The notes below the pieces were generated by a model. The model ran no database searches. It worked only from the letters and a program-made list of their open reading frames with translations, and was not told the origin of the DNA. This document shows positions 17,736-27,861 of a stretch of DNA of 64,000 nucleotides, one piece after another. The position numbers and the translations under genes were made by a program. Origin of the DNA: Methylomonas albis (GTDB lineage Bacteria > Pseudomonadota > Gammaproteobacteria > Methylococcales > Methylomonadaceae). How positions within the stretch are numbered: position 1 is the first letter of the stretch; each line of letters starts with the position of its first letter. The DNA lies in the NCBI RefSeq assembly GCF_014850955.1, contig NZ_JACXSS010000001.1:992001-1056000 (forward strand), written 5' to 3'.

Positions 17736-20700
17736 CTTGAGTACCGTAATGATAGGTTTCGGTGAATGGATTGACGTCTTCATGCTTGATCATGCGCTTA
17801 CCTTCGATCAGTTTTGCGAAGATGTAATACAGCCCGGGAATCAACACCACGCCGAACAGGGTGCCAAACAGCATCCCGCCCAAGGCAGAAGTGCCAATGG
17901 TGCGGTTGCCGACCGCGCCAGCACCGGTAGCGAATGCCAGCGGCACCAGACCGGCGATGAAGGCGAACGAGGTCATTAAAATCGGCCGGAACCGGGCTTT
18001 GGCTGCTTCGATGGCGGCTTCACGCACCGACATGCCTTGTTCCTGCTTTTGCACCGCGTATTCGACGATCAATACCGCGTTTTTGCCCAGCAAGCCGACT
18101 AACATCACTAAGCCGACTTGGGAGTACACGTCATTGGCCAAGCCCATGGTTTTTAGTAACAGAAAGGAACCGAAAATCCCGGCCGGTAGCGAACAAATCA
18201 CGACCAAGGGCAGCACGAAGCTCTCGTACTGGGCTGCCAACACCAGGTACACAAACACCAGGACCACAGCGAAGACCACCAGCGCTTCATTACCCCGAGC
18301 CGCCTCATCGAAGGACAAGCCTTCCCAGGCCACATCAAATCCCTGCGGCAAAGTCGCTTTGGCCACTTCCTTGATCGCTTTGATGGCGTCGCCGCTGGTG
18401 TAGCCGGGTGCCGGTTCGGCGCGAATTGCCGCCGAGTTATACAGGTTGTAACGGGTCAACTCGTTTGGGCCTTGTTGCGGCTGAACGGTCATGAAAGCCG
18501 AGTAAGGCACCATTTCGCCGGCATCATTTTTGACGTAGTAATTCAATACGTCGGTCGGGAAGCGGCGGAACTCGGGCAAGGCTTGCACATAGACCTTGAA
18601 GAAGTTGTTGAAGCGAATAAAGCCTTGCTCGTAGGTACTGCCGATCATGATGTCCAGATTCTCCATGGCCTTATCAATATTCACGCCTTTTTGCATCGCC
18701 AATTTGTTGTCGATTTTCAACTCATATTGCGGATAATTGGCAGCGTAAAAGGTGAACAAACCAGTCAATTCCGGGCGTTTACGCAGCGCGGCCATGAACT
18801 CCTGATTGAGTTTGTCGAACTGGAAGTAATCGGTGCCGGTGGTTTTATCCAACAGTCGGAAGGCCAAACCCGATGCGGCGCCGTAGCCGGGTACCGCCGG
18901 CGGTTGGAAGAATTCGATCACCGCGCCGAAATCGTGGGTTTTCTCCTCTAATTGGCGAATCACGTCCTCCACCGAGACCTTGCGCTGGGTCCAATCCTTT
19001 AGATTGATGATACAGGTGCCGGCGTTAGAACCGCGGCCTTCGGTCAATACCTCGTAGCCGGCCAACGACGACACCGATTGCACGCCGTCGATTTTCTCGG
19101 CGACTTCTTCCAGTTGCCGCGCGACTTTATTGGTGACTTCGATAGTCGAGCCGGGCGGGGTTTGAATGATCGCGTAGATCATGCCTTGGTCTTCGCCAGG
19201 GATGAAGCCGGCCGGTAAGGTTTTATCGATGGTGAAGATGCCGAACGAGAAAGCCACCAGCACCAGCACAGTGACGATGCGGCGGGTGACTACCGTCTCC
19301 AATAATTTGACGTAACGTCCGGTGACTTTTTCGAATAGGTAGTTGAATCCCTGGATGAACAAGGCAATGGGGGTTCTACGTTTGGGCTGGCCGTGGGTGT
19401 TTTTCAAAATCATCGCGCACAATACAGGCGCCAACGACAAGGCGACGATGGCGGAAATGATGATGGACGAAGCCATGGCGATTGAGAACTGCCGATAAAA
19501 CACGCCGACCGGGCCGCTCATGAAGGCGATGGGCACGAATACCGAGACCATGACCAAAGTAATCGCCACGATGGCACCGCCGATTTCACCCAACACTACG
19601 CGGGAGGCCGCGAAGGGGGTGAGGTGTTCGGCTTCCATCTTCGCGTGCACCGCTTCGACCACGACGATGGCGTCGTCGACCACCACGCCAATCGCCAATA
19701 CCAGAGCGAACAGCGTAATCAGATTGATGGATAGACCGAAGGCCGACATCACCGCGAACGAACCGATCAACGACACCGGCACCGCCAGAATCGGAATCAA
19801 AGTCGAGCGCCAGTCGCCGAGGAATAAAAATACTACCAGGGTGACCAGCACAAACGCTTCGCCCAAGGTATGCAAGACCTTATGAATCGAGGCTTCGACA
19901 AAACGCGACACGTCGTAGTTGATCTCGTAATCCATGCCTTCCGGGAAGGATTTTTTCAACTCCTCCAATTTGGCCTTAACGTCTTCGATAACCTTGGTGG
20001 CGTTGGTGCCATAGTTTTGTTTCAAGACGATGGATGCGGACGGAAACGAGTCTTTGTCTGAATAGATATTGTAAAACTCGCTGTCCAGATCGACTTTGGC
20101 GATGTCTTTCAGGCGCAGAATTTCGCCTTCGGAGTTGGCGCGGATGATGATGTCGGCGTATTGTTCCGGCGTGTTGTACCAGCCTTGGTAAATCAACACG
20201 TATTCCTTGGATTGCGCCGCCATGCCGGTACTTTGGCCGATCCGGCCAGGGCGGCCGATGATGCTTTGCTTGGAGATGGCATCCATCACTTCTTCGGTGG
20301 AAACGCTATAGGCGCGCATCCGGTCCGGGTTCAGCCAAATCCGCATGGCATATTGGCGGGCGCCCAAAATCTGCGCTTGGGCGATACCGTAGATGCGCTG
20401 AATTTCCGGGATGACGTTGACGTAGGCGTAATTGAATAGGAATTTCTGATCGGCGTTCTTATCCTTGCTGTACAAGTTGACGTACATCAGCATGCTGGGC
20501 TGGACGAAGTTGACCACCACGCCTTCCAAGCGCACCAAATTTGGCAAGCGGCTCATCACCTGATCGACGCGGGTTTTAACGTTGACCATGGCGATATTCG
20601 GATCGACGCCCAGTTCGAACAGCACTTGAATCGTGGCTTCGCCGGCGCTGGTGGCGTCAGAGACGATATATTTCATACCCGGCACGCCGTTGATCGCCCG

Positions 20701-20898
20701 CTCGATGGTAATCAACGACGATTTCACCAGTACGTCGGCGCTGGAGCCGGGGAAGGACAAGGAAATCGTTACGCGCGGCGGTGCAATATCCGGAAACTGA
20801 GAAACGGGCAGGGTGCGGATGGCGAGGAATCCCATGAACAGGAAACTAAGCGATAATACAATCGCCATCACCGGTCTTTTAATAAAGATACTAAACAT
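17722..20898 (-). CDS. RND multidrug efflux permease, HAE1 (AcrB) family
   Basis: The 1058-residue inner-membrane proton-driven pump of a tripartite efflux system. It has the N-terminal MFSIFIKRPVMAIV helix, twelve expected membrane helices with large periplasmic loops after the first and seventh, and the central GVVVDDAIVVVEAVHAK helix with the paired aspartates of the proton relay. The C-terminal GLLGKNAVLIVEYA and FRPILMTSFAFIAGL blocks are intact. It is the second gene of an adaptor-pump-channel operon read leftward. The substrates are unknown; genes of this layout export drugs, solvents or dyes. Confidence 0.95.
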   Translation of the reverse strand: MFSIFIKRPVMAIVLSLSFLFMGFLAIRTLPVSQFPDIAPPRVTISLSFPGSSADVLVKSSLITIERAINGVPGMKYIVSDATSAGEATIQVLFELGVDPNIAMVNVKTRVDQVMSRLPNLVRLEGVVVNFVQPSMLMYVNLYSKDKNADQKFLFNYAYVNVIPEIQRIYGIAQAQILGARQYAMRIWLNPDRMRAYSVSTEEVMDAISKQSIIGRPGRIGQSTGMAAQSKEYVLIYQGWYNTPEQYADIIIRANSEGEILRLKDIAKVDLDSEFYNIYSDKDSFPSASIVLKQNYGTNATKVIEDVKAKLEELKKSFPEGMDYEINYDVSRFVEASIHKVLHTLGEAFVLVTLVVFLFLGDWRSTLIPILAVPVSLIGSFAVMSAFGLSINLITLFALVLAIGVVVDDAIVVVEAVHAKMEAEHLTPFAASRVVLGEIGGAIVAITLVMVSVFVPIAFMSGPVGVFYRQFSIAMASSIIISAIVALSLAPVLCAMILKNTHGQPKRRTPIALFIQGFNYLFEKVTGRYVKLLETVVTRRIVTVLVLVAFSFGIFTIDKTLPAGFIPGEDQGMIYAIIQTPPGSTIEVTNKVARQLEEVAEKIDGVQSVSSLAGYEVLTEGRGSNAGTCIINLKDWTQRKVSVEDVIRQLEEKTHDFGAVIEFFQPPAVPGYGAASGLAFRLLDKTTGTDYFQFDKLNQEFMAALRKRPELTGLFTFYAANYPQYELKIDNKLAMQKGVNIDKAMENLDIMIGSTYEQGFIRFNNFFKVYVQALPEFRRFPTDVLNYYVKNDAGEMVPYSAFMTVQPQQGPNELTRYNLYNSAAIRAEPAPGYTSGDAIKAIKEVAKATLPQGFDVAWEGLSFDEAARGNEALVVFAVVLVFVYLVLAAQYESFVLPLVVICSLPAGIFGSFLLLKTMGLANDVYSQVGLVMLVGLLGKNAVLIVEYAVQKQEQGMSVREAAIEAAKARFRPILMTSFAFIAGLVPLAFATGAGAVGNRTIGTSALGGMLFGTLFGVVLIPGLYYIFAKLIEGKRMIKHEDVNPFTETYHYGTQDADE

Positions 20899-20919
20899 AG
20901 TTAATCTCTGCGCAAAGTA

Positions 20920-22005
20920 TTATTCGGTATAGAGTTTCAATTCAGAGCGGACCTTTTCAGGTGTCAATAAATTGATTTCCACTTCATCGCCGGCATGGAC
21001 TTTTCTTAAGCCTTCCAGCAGGATTTTTTCGCCGTCTTGCAAACCCTCTTTGATGATGAATAAATAGGGCAATTCGGCGGCGATTGTTATGAGGCGCTGT
21101 TCAAGTTTGCCATCTTCCTTAATTACATACACATAGGTTTTATCGAGAATTTCGAAGGTGGCTTTTTGCGGGATCAATAGCGCGTGCTTATAAGGTTTTT
21201 TCATGAGTATGGTGCCGGTTTCGCCGTGGCGGAGTAGCTTATCCGGATTAGCGAAGGTGGCGCGAAATTCGATATTGCCGGCGGTATTATCGAAGTCGGC
21301 TTCGATAGTTTCTATAACACCGTCTTGGTTATAAACTTTGCCGTTAGCCATTCTTAATTTAACTTTGGTTACTGCCGCGTCGGATTTTTGTGTTTTGAAA
21401 TCCAGATACTCGCTTTCCGGCACGTTAAAATAGACCCACAATTTACTAATATCCGATAGCGTAGTTAATAAGGCACCCTCCTCGACCAAGCTGCCGTTTC
21501 TGGCGTTCAAATGGTCCATAATGCCTTCAAATGGCGCATTGATGCTGGTGAAGCCCAAATGCGTTTCCGCGAGTTTGACCTCGGCATTGGCCTTGTCCAG
21601 CTTGGCTTTTGCCAGGGCTAGTTCATTTTCCGACACAATTTTTTGATCGGCTAATCCCTTAGTGTTCAGGTATTCGATATGCATATTATTAGCTTCAGCC
21701 TGAGCCTTTAGTAGTTCGGCTTGATAGATGTTTGGCATAATCTTGAACATAGGCTGGCCTTGGTGAACCAATTGGCCCTCATCGACAAATATATTCTGTA
21801 AATACCCTCTTTCCAGTGCGCGCACTTCAATATGTCTAAATGCGTGTATTTGGCAGACATATTCTTTAGTAACCGAAGTATCTTCACGGAAGGGTGTAGT
21901 AGCCTCCAGCTTTGGTTTTTCTTCGAGATGCTCGGTATCGGATTGATTGCAGCCACTCAGCAGAGTGGCTATTAATATAATAAATAAAGGAGTTTTATAT
22001 TTCAT
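20920..22005 (-). CDS. RND efflux periplasmic adaptor (membrane fusion protein)
   Basis: A 361-residue lipoprotein adaptor (lipobox LLSGC at the end of the signal) that bridges the RND pump and the outer-membrane channel. The split biotinyl-lipoyl halves are visible (GYLQNIFVDEGQLVHQGQPMFKI and FTSINAPFEGIMDHLNARNGSLVEEG), flanking an alpha-hairpin rich in Ala, Glu and Lys. It is the first gene of the operon and lies 21 bases ahead of the pump gene. Several codons are more AT-rich than in the pump gene. No regulator gene is adjacent. Confidence 0.92.
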   Translation of the reverse strand: MKYKTPLFIILIATLLSGCNQSDTEHLEEKPKLEATTPFREDTSVTKEYVCQIHAFRHIEVRALERGYLQNIFVDEGQLVHQGQPMFKIMPNIYQAELLKAQAEANNMHIEYLNTKGLADQKIVSENELALAKAKLDKANAEVKLAETHLGFTSINAPFEGIMDHLNARNGSLVEEGALLTTLSDISKLWVYFNVPESEYLDFKTQKSDAAVTKVKLRMANGKVYNQDGVIETIEADFDNTAGNIEFRATFANPDKLLRHGETGTILMKKPYKHALLIPQKATFEILDKTYVYVIKEDGKLEQRLITIAAELPYLFIIKEGLQDGEKILLEGLRKVHAGDEVEINLLTPEKVRSELKLYTE

Positions 22006-22599
22006 TTTCGTAGTGCCTAATTTGCAATGTTTATAAAATACCCTGAGCAGACATTTAATTTAACAGGGCGTATTTGTCATACGCCAGAAATAGACGGAAT
22101 ATAGAATCGGATATTTGATTTAAGTCGTTTGTATATATGCAGGTTCAATGCCAACATTATTGAGCCAAAATAAATTACGCACAGTTAGAGGTGTGATGGG
22201 GCTTGATCTTAGCGATTTAGCGGACTAGCGATTTAAATACTATTATTGGGGGATTTAAACTGTGGCGCTTAGATTGGCTTTAAGAGGAATTGGCTGGTTC
22301 AAATAAACCATTGGAACGGCGTTGTTGCACAATCGTTTGTGCCCCAATCAACCCGAAGAGTGATCGATCCCATTCCTTGGCCCCATCTGGGCATATAGGA
22401 ACAGTAATTCCAGTTAGATAGATTTTTCCGACAAGTCACAGAGACTTCGGCCGGCAGCGGCGCATGTATGTGCGATAGCAAACCGGCCCCTATTGTTGGG
22501 CTATTGTGGGCTTTATCTAAAGGGCTGAAGCTGCCCAATATCCGGCGTTACCCGTGCATTGGGCGATTTGAGTGGGAATGCGATGCGAGTGTTGGGCAA
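22006..22599. other. Intergenic region upstream of the efflux operon
   Basis: Nearly 600 bases without a credible gene. The first 250 bases are AT-rich and should contain the promoter of the leftward efflux operon. The remainder is more balanced and contains a leftward frame (22299-22538) with no recognisable domain. No clear hairpin, repeat or operator was identified. Confidence 0.35.
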
Positions 22600-23277
22600 T
22601 TACGCCCAATGCTCTTCAACTTGGCCGTCACGTCCGCAAAATACCGCGCGGGTCAGGCCGCAGAAAATCCCGTGTGCCACGACGCCGGGTATGGCGTTCA
22701 GTCGTTCGTTCAGGGTTTTGCCGTCGATGCTGGCTTCGAATACGACGTCCAGCACCAGGCTACCGTGCGACGTGACCGACAGGCCGTCTTGATTCGGCGT
22801 TTGCCTTAACGTGCCGTGGCCGCCGATGGCCGCGACGCTGCGTTGCACCAGTTTCCAGGCGAACGGCGTTACTTCTATGGGGATGGGGAAGTTTTCGCCG
22901 ATGCGTTTGACCTTTTTGCTGGCGTCGATCAGTACAAGAAAAGAATCGGCGGCCTTGGCCAACAGTTTTTCCCGGACCAGATCGTAACCGCGACCTTTTA
23001 GTAAGGTCAGGTCTGGCGCGACTTCATCGGCGCCGTCTACATACAGGTCCAGGCCGTCGATGTGGTTGATTGCCAGCAAGGGCAGTCCGAGTTGTTGGGC
23101 CTTGATGGTACTGACTACCGAGCTGGCGACGGCTTTGAATTTCAAGCCTTCCTGCTGCTGACGTCTGGCCAGTTCTTCGATGAAAAAATTGGCGGTGGAG
23201 CCGGTTCCCAAACCGACGATCATACCGCTTTGTACCTGTTGGACGGCATGCTGGGCAACGAGTTGTTTATCGTTCAT
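22600..23277 (-). CDS. rpiA: Ribose-5-phosphate isomerase A
   Basis: Interconverts ribose 5-phosphate and ribulose 5-phosphate in the pentose phosphate and, in methanotrophs, ribulose monophosphate pathways. Family motifs are intact: GLGTGSTANFFIEEL near the N-terminus, LDLYVDGADEV, LLKGRGYDLVREKLLA and the VEVTPFAW-like IEVTPFAWKLV segment. Length (225 residues) is normal. A hairpin lies between it and lpxD upstream, so it is probably transcribed from its own promoter or by partial read-through. Confidence 0.95.
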   Translation of the reverse strand: MNDKQLVAQHAVQQVQSGMIVGLGTGSTANFFIEELARRQQQEGLKFKAVASSVVSTIKAQQLGLPLLAINHIDGLDLYVDGADEVAPDLTLLKGRGYDLVREKLLAKAADSFLVLIDASKKVKRIGENFPIPIEVTPFAWKLVQRSVAAIGGHGTLRQTPNQDGLSVTSHGSLVLDVVFEASIDGKTLNERLNAIPGVVAHGIFCGLTRAVFCGRDGQVEEHWA

Positions 23278-23314
23278 GATCCGATCCTGCTGAGTGGTAA
23301 AGAAATTAGTTTGT

Positions 23315-23342
23315 TGTAAGGGCGATTTGATTCGCCCTTACA
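23315..23342. terminator. Perfect hairpin between lpxD and rpiA
   Basis: TGTAAGGGCGA/TCGCCCTTACA forms an 11-bp stem with a 6-base loop, ten bases past the lpxD stop and upstream of the rpiA start. It has no strong T-run in the leftward direction, so it may be an attenuator or an intergenic palindrome. Confidence 0.5.
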
Positions 23343-23351
23343 TTTTCGAAT

Positions 23352-24380
23352 CTACTCTTCCAATTTGACAACTCGCGCTTCCAGTGCCTTAAATTTTTGC
23401 AACAGCTCCGGCAATTTGGCCAGCGCCGCCAATTCCTTCCAGGCCACTTTGCGATCCTTGGCCGGGCTGCCGAATACTTGCGCGCCGGGATCGACGTCGC
23501 CGGAAATCCCGCTGCGGGCCATCACCACGGCGCGTGCGCCGATCTTGACATGATCCGCCACGCCGGTGCTGCCGGCCAGGATTGCGCCGTCTTCGATGGT
23601 GCAGGAGCCGGAGATGCCGGACTGGCCGCAAATAATCACATTGCGGCCGACGATATTGTTATGGCCGAGTTGTACCAGATTGTCGATCTTGCTGCCGGCG
23701 CCGATGCGGGTCGGGCCTAACGCGCCGCGGTCAATACAGGTGTTGGCACCAATCTCGACGTTATCGTCGATTTCCACGTGCCCGACATGCGGCACCTTAA
23801 CGTGTTGGTTGTCTCTGAATTTATAGCCAAAGCCGTCTGCTCCGATGACCGCACCGGCGTGGATAATCACATTATTGCCGATGATGCTATGGTCGTAGAT
23901 CACGGCGTTGGGGTGGATATGACAGTGCTTGCCTATCATCACATGATTGCCGATACGCGCGCCGGCCTCGATAGTGCTGCTGTCACCAATACTGCTTTGT
24001 TGACCAACCGTAGCAAATGGGCCGACGTGTACGTCAAAACCCAGCGTGGCGGTATCAGCCAACACCGCGTGCTCGGACACCTGGCGTTTAAATACTGGTT
24101 CTGGATGTAGCAGTTTTACGGCGTTTAAAAAGCTGATTTCCGGGTCTTTGCAGACCAGCAAGGTCAAATTGTCCGGAATCTCGCCGTCTATCAGCTGTTC
24201 GGTGATAAAGCAGGCTGATGCCTTGCTATCTTTCAAATATTTCTTGTATTTACCGTCGCTGAGGACGGTGACTTGGTGAGGATGGGCGGACATGATGTCG
24301 GCCGCGGAATTAATAAAAGTTGTCGAGTCGCCGCCCTGGGCGGTGGCGTCGCAACGCTGGGCAAGATCCGTAATGAGCAT
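23352..24380 (-). CDS. lpxD: UDP-3-O-acylglucosamine N-acyltransferase (LpxD family)
   Basis: The enzyme adds the N-linked acyl chain in lipid A synthesis. After an N-terminal uridine-binding domain, a left-handed beta-helix of hexapeptide repeats fills the centre (IGDSSTIEAGARIGNHVMIGKHCHIH and onward), with the signature IGADGFGYKF and the catalytic-region histidines, and a C-terminal helical tail. The 342 residues fit LpxD. It is away from the usual lpx-fab cluster, so it may be a second copy or a sugar N-acyltransferase of similar fold. It follows the membrane/spermidine synthase gene by eight bases. Confidence 0.85.
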   Translation of the reverse strand: MLITDLAQRCDATAQGGDSTTFINSAADIMSAHPHQVTVLSDGKYKKYLKDSKASACFITEQLIDGEIPDNLTLLVCKDPEISFLNAVKLLHPEPVFKRQVSEHAVLADTATLGFDVHVGPFATVGQQSSIGDSSTIEAGARIGNHVMIGKHCHIHPNAVIYDHSIIGNNVIIHAGAVIGADGFGYKFRDNQHVKVPHVGHVEIDDNVEIGANTCIDRGALGPTRIGAGSKIDNLVQLGHNNIVGRNVIICGQSGISGSCTIEDGAILAGSTGVADHVKIGARAVVMARSGISGDVDPGAQVFGSPAKDRKVAWKELAALAKLPELLQKFKALEARVVKLEE

Positions 24381-24388
24381 GTACTATC

Positions 24389-26617
24389 CTATTTCCAAAT
24401 GCCAATAATATGAGTGAAATCGTCGGTCCAGGGTTGCAGACCAAAGGTCAGCGGCAATTTCTGCCAGTGTCCGAGCCGGCTTTGTTGCAAGCGTTGTAGG
24501 CGCTCGGGCTGTTTCGCAATCACCACCCAGTCGGTGGCAACGACTAGAGGGACATCGGTTTCCGGTTTAAATTCCTGCAGCAAGGCCGCCAAATGCAATT
24601 GGTTGACATGGTCGGCCATGACTTTTTTCAAGGCCAGATGGCGGTTGGTGATATGAAAAGCCAGCAAACCGTTGTCTTTCAGCTTGCTGAAGTATAGCTG
24701 CAAAGCCTCGCGCGTCAGCAGATGCGTGGGCACTGCATCCGAGCTGAAGGCATCCATAATTAATAAATCGAAGCTGCCGTCGGCTTCTTTCAACAGCGAT
24801 TGCCGGGCGTCGCCGACGATCATTTCCGCGTGCTTGTTGCAGCGGCTGAGGTAGGTAAACCAGGCCGGGTTTTGCGCCACTTCCACGACTAGCGGGTCGA
24901 TTTCGTAGAATTTCCACAACTGGCCTTCTTTTGCGTAGCAGGCCAATGCGCCGGCACCCAAGCCTACGGCGCCGATGTGCCAATGCTGATTTTCGCCGTC
25001 AAACTCCGCAAACACTTGGCCGATGGGGCCGGGGCGGCTGTAATAGGTTAAGGGTGTGGTGACGTTGGCGGCGGTCAGGCGCTGGGCACCGTGTTTGGTG
25101 GTGCCGTGGTACAGCTCGCGGACAGTTTCCGGCCGTTGGTTTTCGTCGGGGATGACGGTGTCGCGGACCGACATCACGCCGAAGAAGCTGCGTTTCTGAT
25201 AGATAGTGTTGGAGGCCATGCTGTGCAAACCCAGCGTGAACAACAAAATCACCCCCGTCAACACGCCCAAACCAATGGGACTATGCCGCAGCGAATAACT
25301 GACCCCGGCCAGCAGAATCAGTGCGCCGCCAATCAAGTCCAGATAGTCGAACAATTGTTCGGTAGTGAAATAAATCGTCAGGCCGGTGATTAATACCAAT
25401 ACTGGGAAAATAGGTTGCAAAAACCATTTGCCGTTGAAAAAGCCTGGACGCAGCAGTAAGGCGGAGACGATCATGATCGGATATTCGTACACCGCATTAA
25501 AGATAAACGGCGCGACGAAGGTATTGAACAAACCGCCCAGCATGCCGGCAAACGACATTACCAGATAAAAGCGGGTCAGGTATTGCGGATGCGGCCGGCT
25601 TTTGGCCAATTCGCCGTGGCACACCATTACCGCCAGTAAGAAGGCCAGCAAGTGCAGAATCAAATCCAGCCAATAGGGCAAGGTGGCGGGGTTGATGAAG
25701 GAATAGGCGATAAAGACTGTCAATACTGCCGGCTGCGCGGCCAGCATCCAAGGGCGGATGCGCTCAGCCCAGGTGCTGAACACCAGGATGAAGGTCAGCA
25801 AATACAGGGTTAGCGGCACGATCCACAGCAAGGGTACAGCGGCGATGTCGGTACTGATGAATTGGGTCAAGCCCAGCAACAAGCTGGAGGGTACGAAAGC
25901 CAGCGCCAGCCAGCGCAATTGCTCTAGTGTCGATGGCGGTTCGATGCCGGTATCGCTTAACACTTCGTCGTCTGCGTTGTCGGCCTGGCTGCGCCAGAAA
26001 CTGACCGCGCACACCAAAATCAATGCGCACAAACCAATATAGCCACCGCTCCAAATCAGTCTTTGGTTCGCCAAGCCCAGATTCGGCTCGATCAAAAACG
26101 GATAGCTCAACAAAGCCAGCAAACTGCCGGCGTTGCTGGCGGCATATAAATAGTAAGGATCGTCGCTACTATGATGACCGCTGTGTGAAAACCATTTTTG
26201 CAGCAGCGGCGCGGTGGTGGAGACCACGAAGAACGGCAGGCCGATAGCCAGGAACAAGGTCCAGACCAGCCACAAGGTCGGATCGCCATCGGTCGGTGGT
26301 GCGGCATTTTCAGGCAGGGCCACCGGCAGCGCAATTACACTGAAAATCAGCAGGGCGGTATGAATCTGAATCTGCCGTTGACTGCCCAGCCGCGAACTCA
26401 GCCAATGCGCATACAAATAGCCCAGAAACAGTAGCGTTTGGTAAAACACCATGCAGGTATTCCACACCGCCGGCGTACCGCCCAACAGCGGCAGCAACAG
26501 CTTGCCGAACATAGGCTGCAGCACGAACATCAGCGTGGCGCTGCTAAATAGGGTGGCGGCGAATAAAATAACGGGAGAAATCAAAGATTTGGCGGTGGGT
26601 TGCGGAGTGTTATTCAT
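24389..26617 (-). CDS. Multi-helix membrane protein fused to a spermidine synthase-like domain
   Basis: The N-terminal about 480 residues are a run of hydrophobic helices similar to a transporter-like membrane unit. The C-terminal about 250 residues resemble the Rossmann domain of spermidine synthase (GAVGLGAGALACYAKEGQLWKFYEIDP and LLIMDAFSSDAVPTHLL). Such fused spermidine synthases are common in proteobacteria but their substrate is undetermined; polyamine formation is not proven. The start at 26617 (MNNTPQP) is preferred over an extended frame. lpxD follows eight bases downstream, suggesting an envelope-linked operon. Confidence 0.85.
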   Translation of the reverse strand: MNNTPQPTAKSLISPVILFAATLFSSATLMFVLQPMFGKLLLPLLGGTPAVWNTCMVFYQTLLFLGYLYAHWLSSRLGSQRQIQIHTALLIFSVIALPVALPENAAPPTDGDPTLWLVWTLFLAIGLPFFVVSTTAPLLQKWFSHSGHHSSDDPYYLYAASNAGSLLALLSYPFLIEPNLGLANQRLIWSGGYIGLCALILVCAVSFWRSQADNADDEVLSDTGIEPPSTLEQLRWLALAFVPSSLLLGLTQFISTDIAAVPLLWIVPLTLYLLTFILVFSTWAERIRPWMLAAQPAVLTVFIAYSFINPATLPYWLDLILHLLAFLLAVMVCHGELAKSRPHPQYLTRFYLVMSFAGMLGGLFNTFVAPFIFNAVYEYPIMIVSALLLRPGFFNGKWFLQPIFPVLVLITGLTIYFTTEQLFDYLDLIGGALILLAGVSYSLRHSPIGLGVLTGVILLFTLGLHSMASNTIYQKRSFFGVMSVRDTVIPDENQRPETVRELYHGTTKHGAQRLTAANVTTPLTYYSRPGPIGQVFAEFDGENQHWHIGAVGLGAGALACYAKEGQLWKFYEIDPLVVEVAQNPAWFTYLSRCNKHAEMIVGDARQSLLKEADGSFDLLIMDAFSSDAVPTHLLTREALQLYFSKLKDNGLLAFHITNRHLALKKVMADHVNQLHLAALLQEFKPETDVPLVVATDWVVIAKQPERLQRLQQSRLGHWQKLPLTFGLQPWTDDFTHIIGIWK

Positions 26618-27015
26618 TGTAATTATATGGGGTCCGTACTTTTCCTGGCCCAATGATAAAGCATTTGGCTTTTAAAGTGGTTTTGGATGAGGTTGCGGGG
26701 GTGCGGTATGTGGTATCAGAAGAGCTGGTGTGCCGGAGGAAATATGCCATCTAGCGACGTTTGGTGGCAAATTAGATATGGATGTCTATGTTTTCTATAC
26801 TGTATGGACTCTTTTCTGCAAAATTCTGTAACTAATGTAATGTCTGATTAACTCAGGTAACTGGTTATTGTCAAACGAATCCTCGTTACTAAGATGATGT
26901 ATAAACGGAGGGAATTCTTGTGAATCATGACTTTATTGAGGTGAAAAAGGTTTCGTGGTAGATATGTGTTCAACTATGTAACACCTTGTTGGGCTTCTCT
27001 ATAAACTGGCCGTAT
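26618..27015. other. AT-rich spacer upstream of the HNH gene
   Basis: About 400 bases between divergent genes with lower GC than the housekeeping genes to the left. No gene, tRNA or strong hairpin was recognised. The drop in GC marks the left edge of an apparently acquired segment running to about 28.4 kb. Confidence 0.4.
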
Positions 27016-27861
27016 ATGGAACTGAACAAAACTCAGGATCTCTTTTCTCTTTCAATTGGTGACATTGTTACCAAACGGAATCTGTTCGACCTCGTAAAGT
27101 TCTCGAAAGTCGAGGCATCGCCCTACTGGTCTGGTCCGGAGGGCTTTATTGGTAATACGCCAATGCAAGGAATAAATTGGGTTGGTCAGCTACCTGAAGT
27201 TCAGGCCGTAATAATCAAAACGCGCCCAGGCTCTTACGACGACGATGGTTGGTCTGACGATGGCAAGACTTCATACCACTATTCCTTCAAAGCGAGGAAC
27301 GGTGAAATCTCATATACCGAAAAAGCCAACGAAGTCCTTGTTAAGCAGCCTCAGCATCTCTATCCAATCTTCCTGTTTACCGAACACAATGATGGGTGGT
27401 ACTTCGAAGGGGATTTTTCAGTTTCTGAAATAGAAAACAAATTCGTCGTTCTGCATCGTGGTATGGCTTCTGCTGCTGAAATTTCTGCACCGCAGGATGA
27501 ACTGTTGTTTCAAGAAGGTGAGAGGAAATACGTTGCTCACCTTATGGCTGAAAGATGCAAGGGTGTCGTAAAGGTGTTGAAGAGCGTCGAGTCATGGCTA
27601 TGCGATATATGTGACGAAGATTTTCTCGCCAGGTACGGAGTCAAATATATAGAGGCTCACCACAAGGTCCCAATATCCACCTTCTCCGCGAGCTATGTGG
27701 TCAGTCTGTCAGACTTTGCTCTTCTTTGCCCGAACTGTCACAAGGCGGTTCACATCTATATGAAGAAAAGCGGATATGAGTACGCGAAAATCAAAAGCGT
27801 TTTGGGAGCCAAAGCCCAATCATTCCCCGGACTCTACGCAATAAAGCCGCGCAGTCCGTAG
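27016..27861 (+). CDS. HNH endonuclease with an N-terminal modified-base-reader-like domain
   Basis: A 281-residue protein. The C-terminal third is an HNH nuclease of the McrA-like type: WLCDICDEDF and LLCPNCHKAVH supply four zinc cysteines (about 196, 199, 238, 241), and YIEAHHKVPI holds the catalytic histidine pair (215-216). The N-terminal 150 residues are beta-rich, with IGDIVTKRNLF, VQAVIIKTRPGSYDDDGW and LYPIFLFTEHNDGWYFEG, resembling the SRA/EVE-like readers fused to HNH in type IV restriction enzymes; that part is inferred. The ATG at 27016 is chosen; an in-frame TTG exists at 26986. It stands alone in AT-rich DNA. Confidence 0.75.
   Translation: MELNKTQDLFSLSIGDIVTKRNLFDLVKFSKVEASPYWSGPEGFIGNTPMQGINWVGQLPEVQAVIIKTRPGSYDDDGWSDDGKTSYHYSFKARNGEISYTEKANEVLVKQPQHLYPIFLFTEHNDGWYFEGDFSVSEIENKFVVLHRGMASAAEISAPQDELLFQEGERKYVAHLMAERCKGVVKVLKSVESWLCDICDEDFLARYGVKYIEAHHKVPISTFSASYVVSLSDFALLCPNCHKAVHIYMKKSGYEYAKIKSVLGAKAQSFPGLYAIKPRSP

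Noticed and set aside
22299-22538. A leftward frame upstream of the efflux operon
   Set aside because: No ribosome-binding site, no recognisable domain and atypical composition.
26986-27015. TTG start extending the HNH protein by ten residues
   Set aside because: The added hydrophobic residues look like spacer sequence, and an ATG follows at 27016; neither has a strong ribosome-binding site, so this is a preference and not proof.
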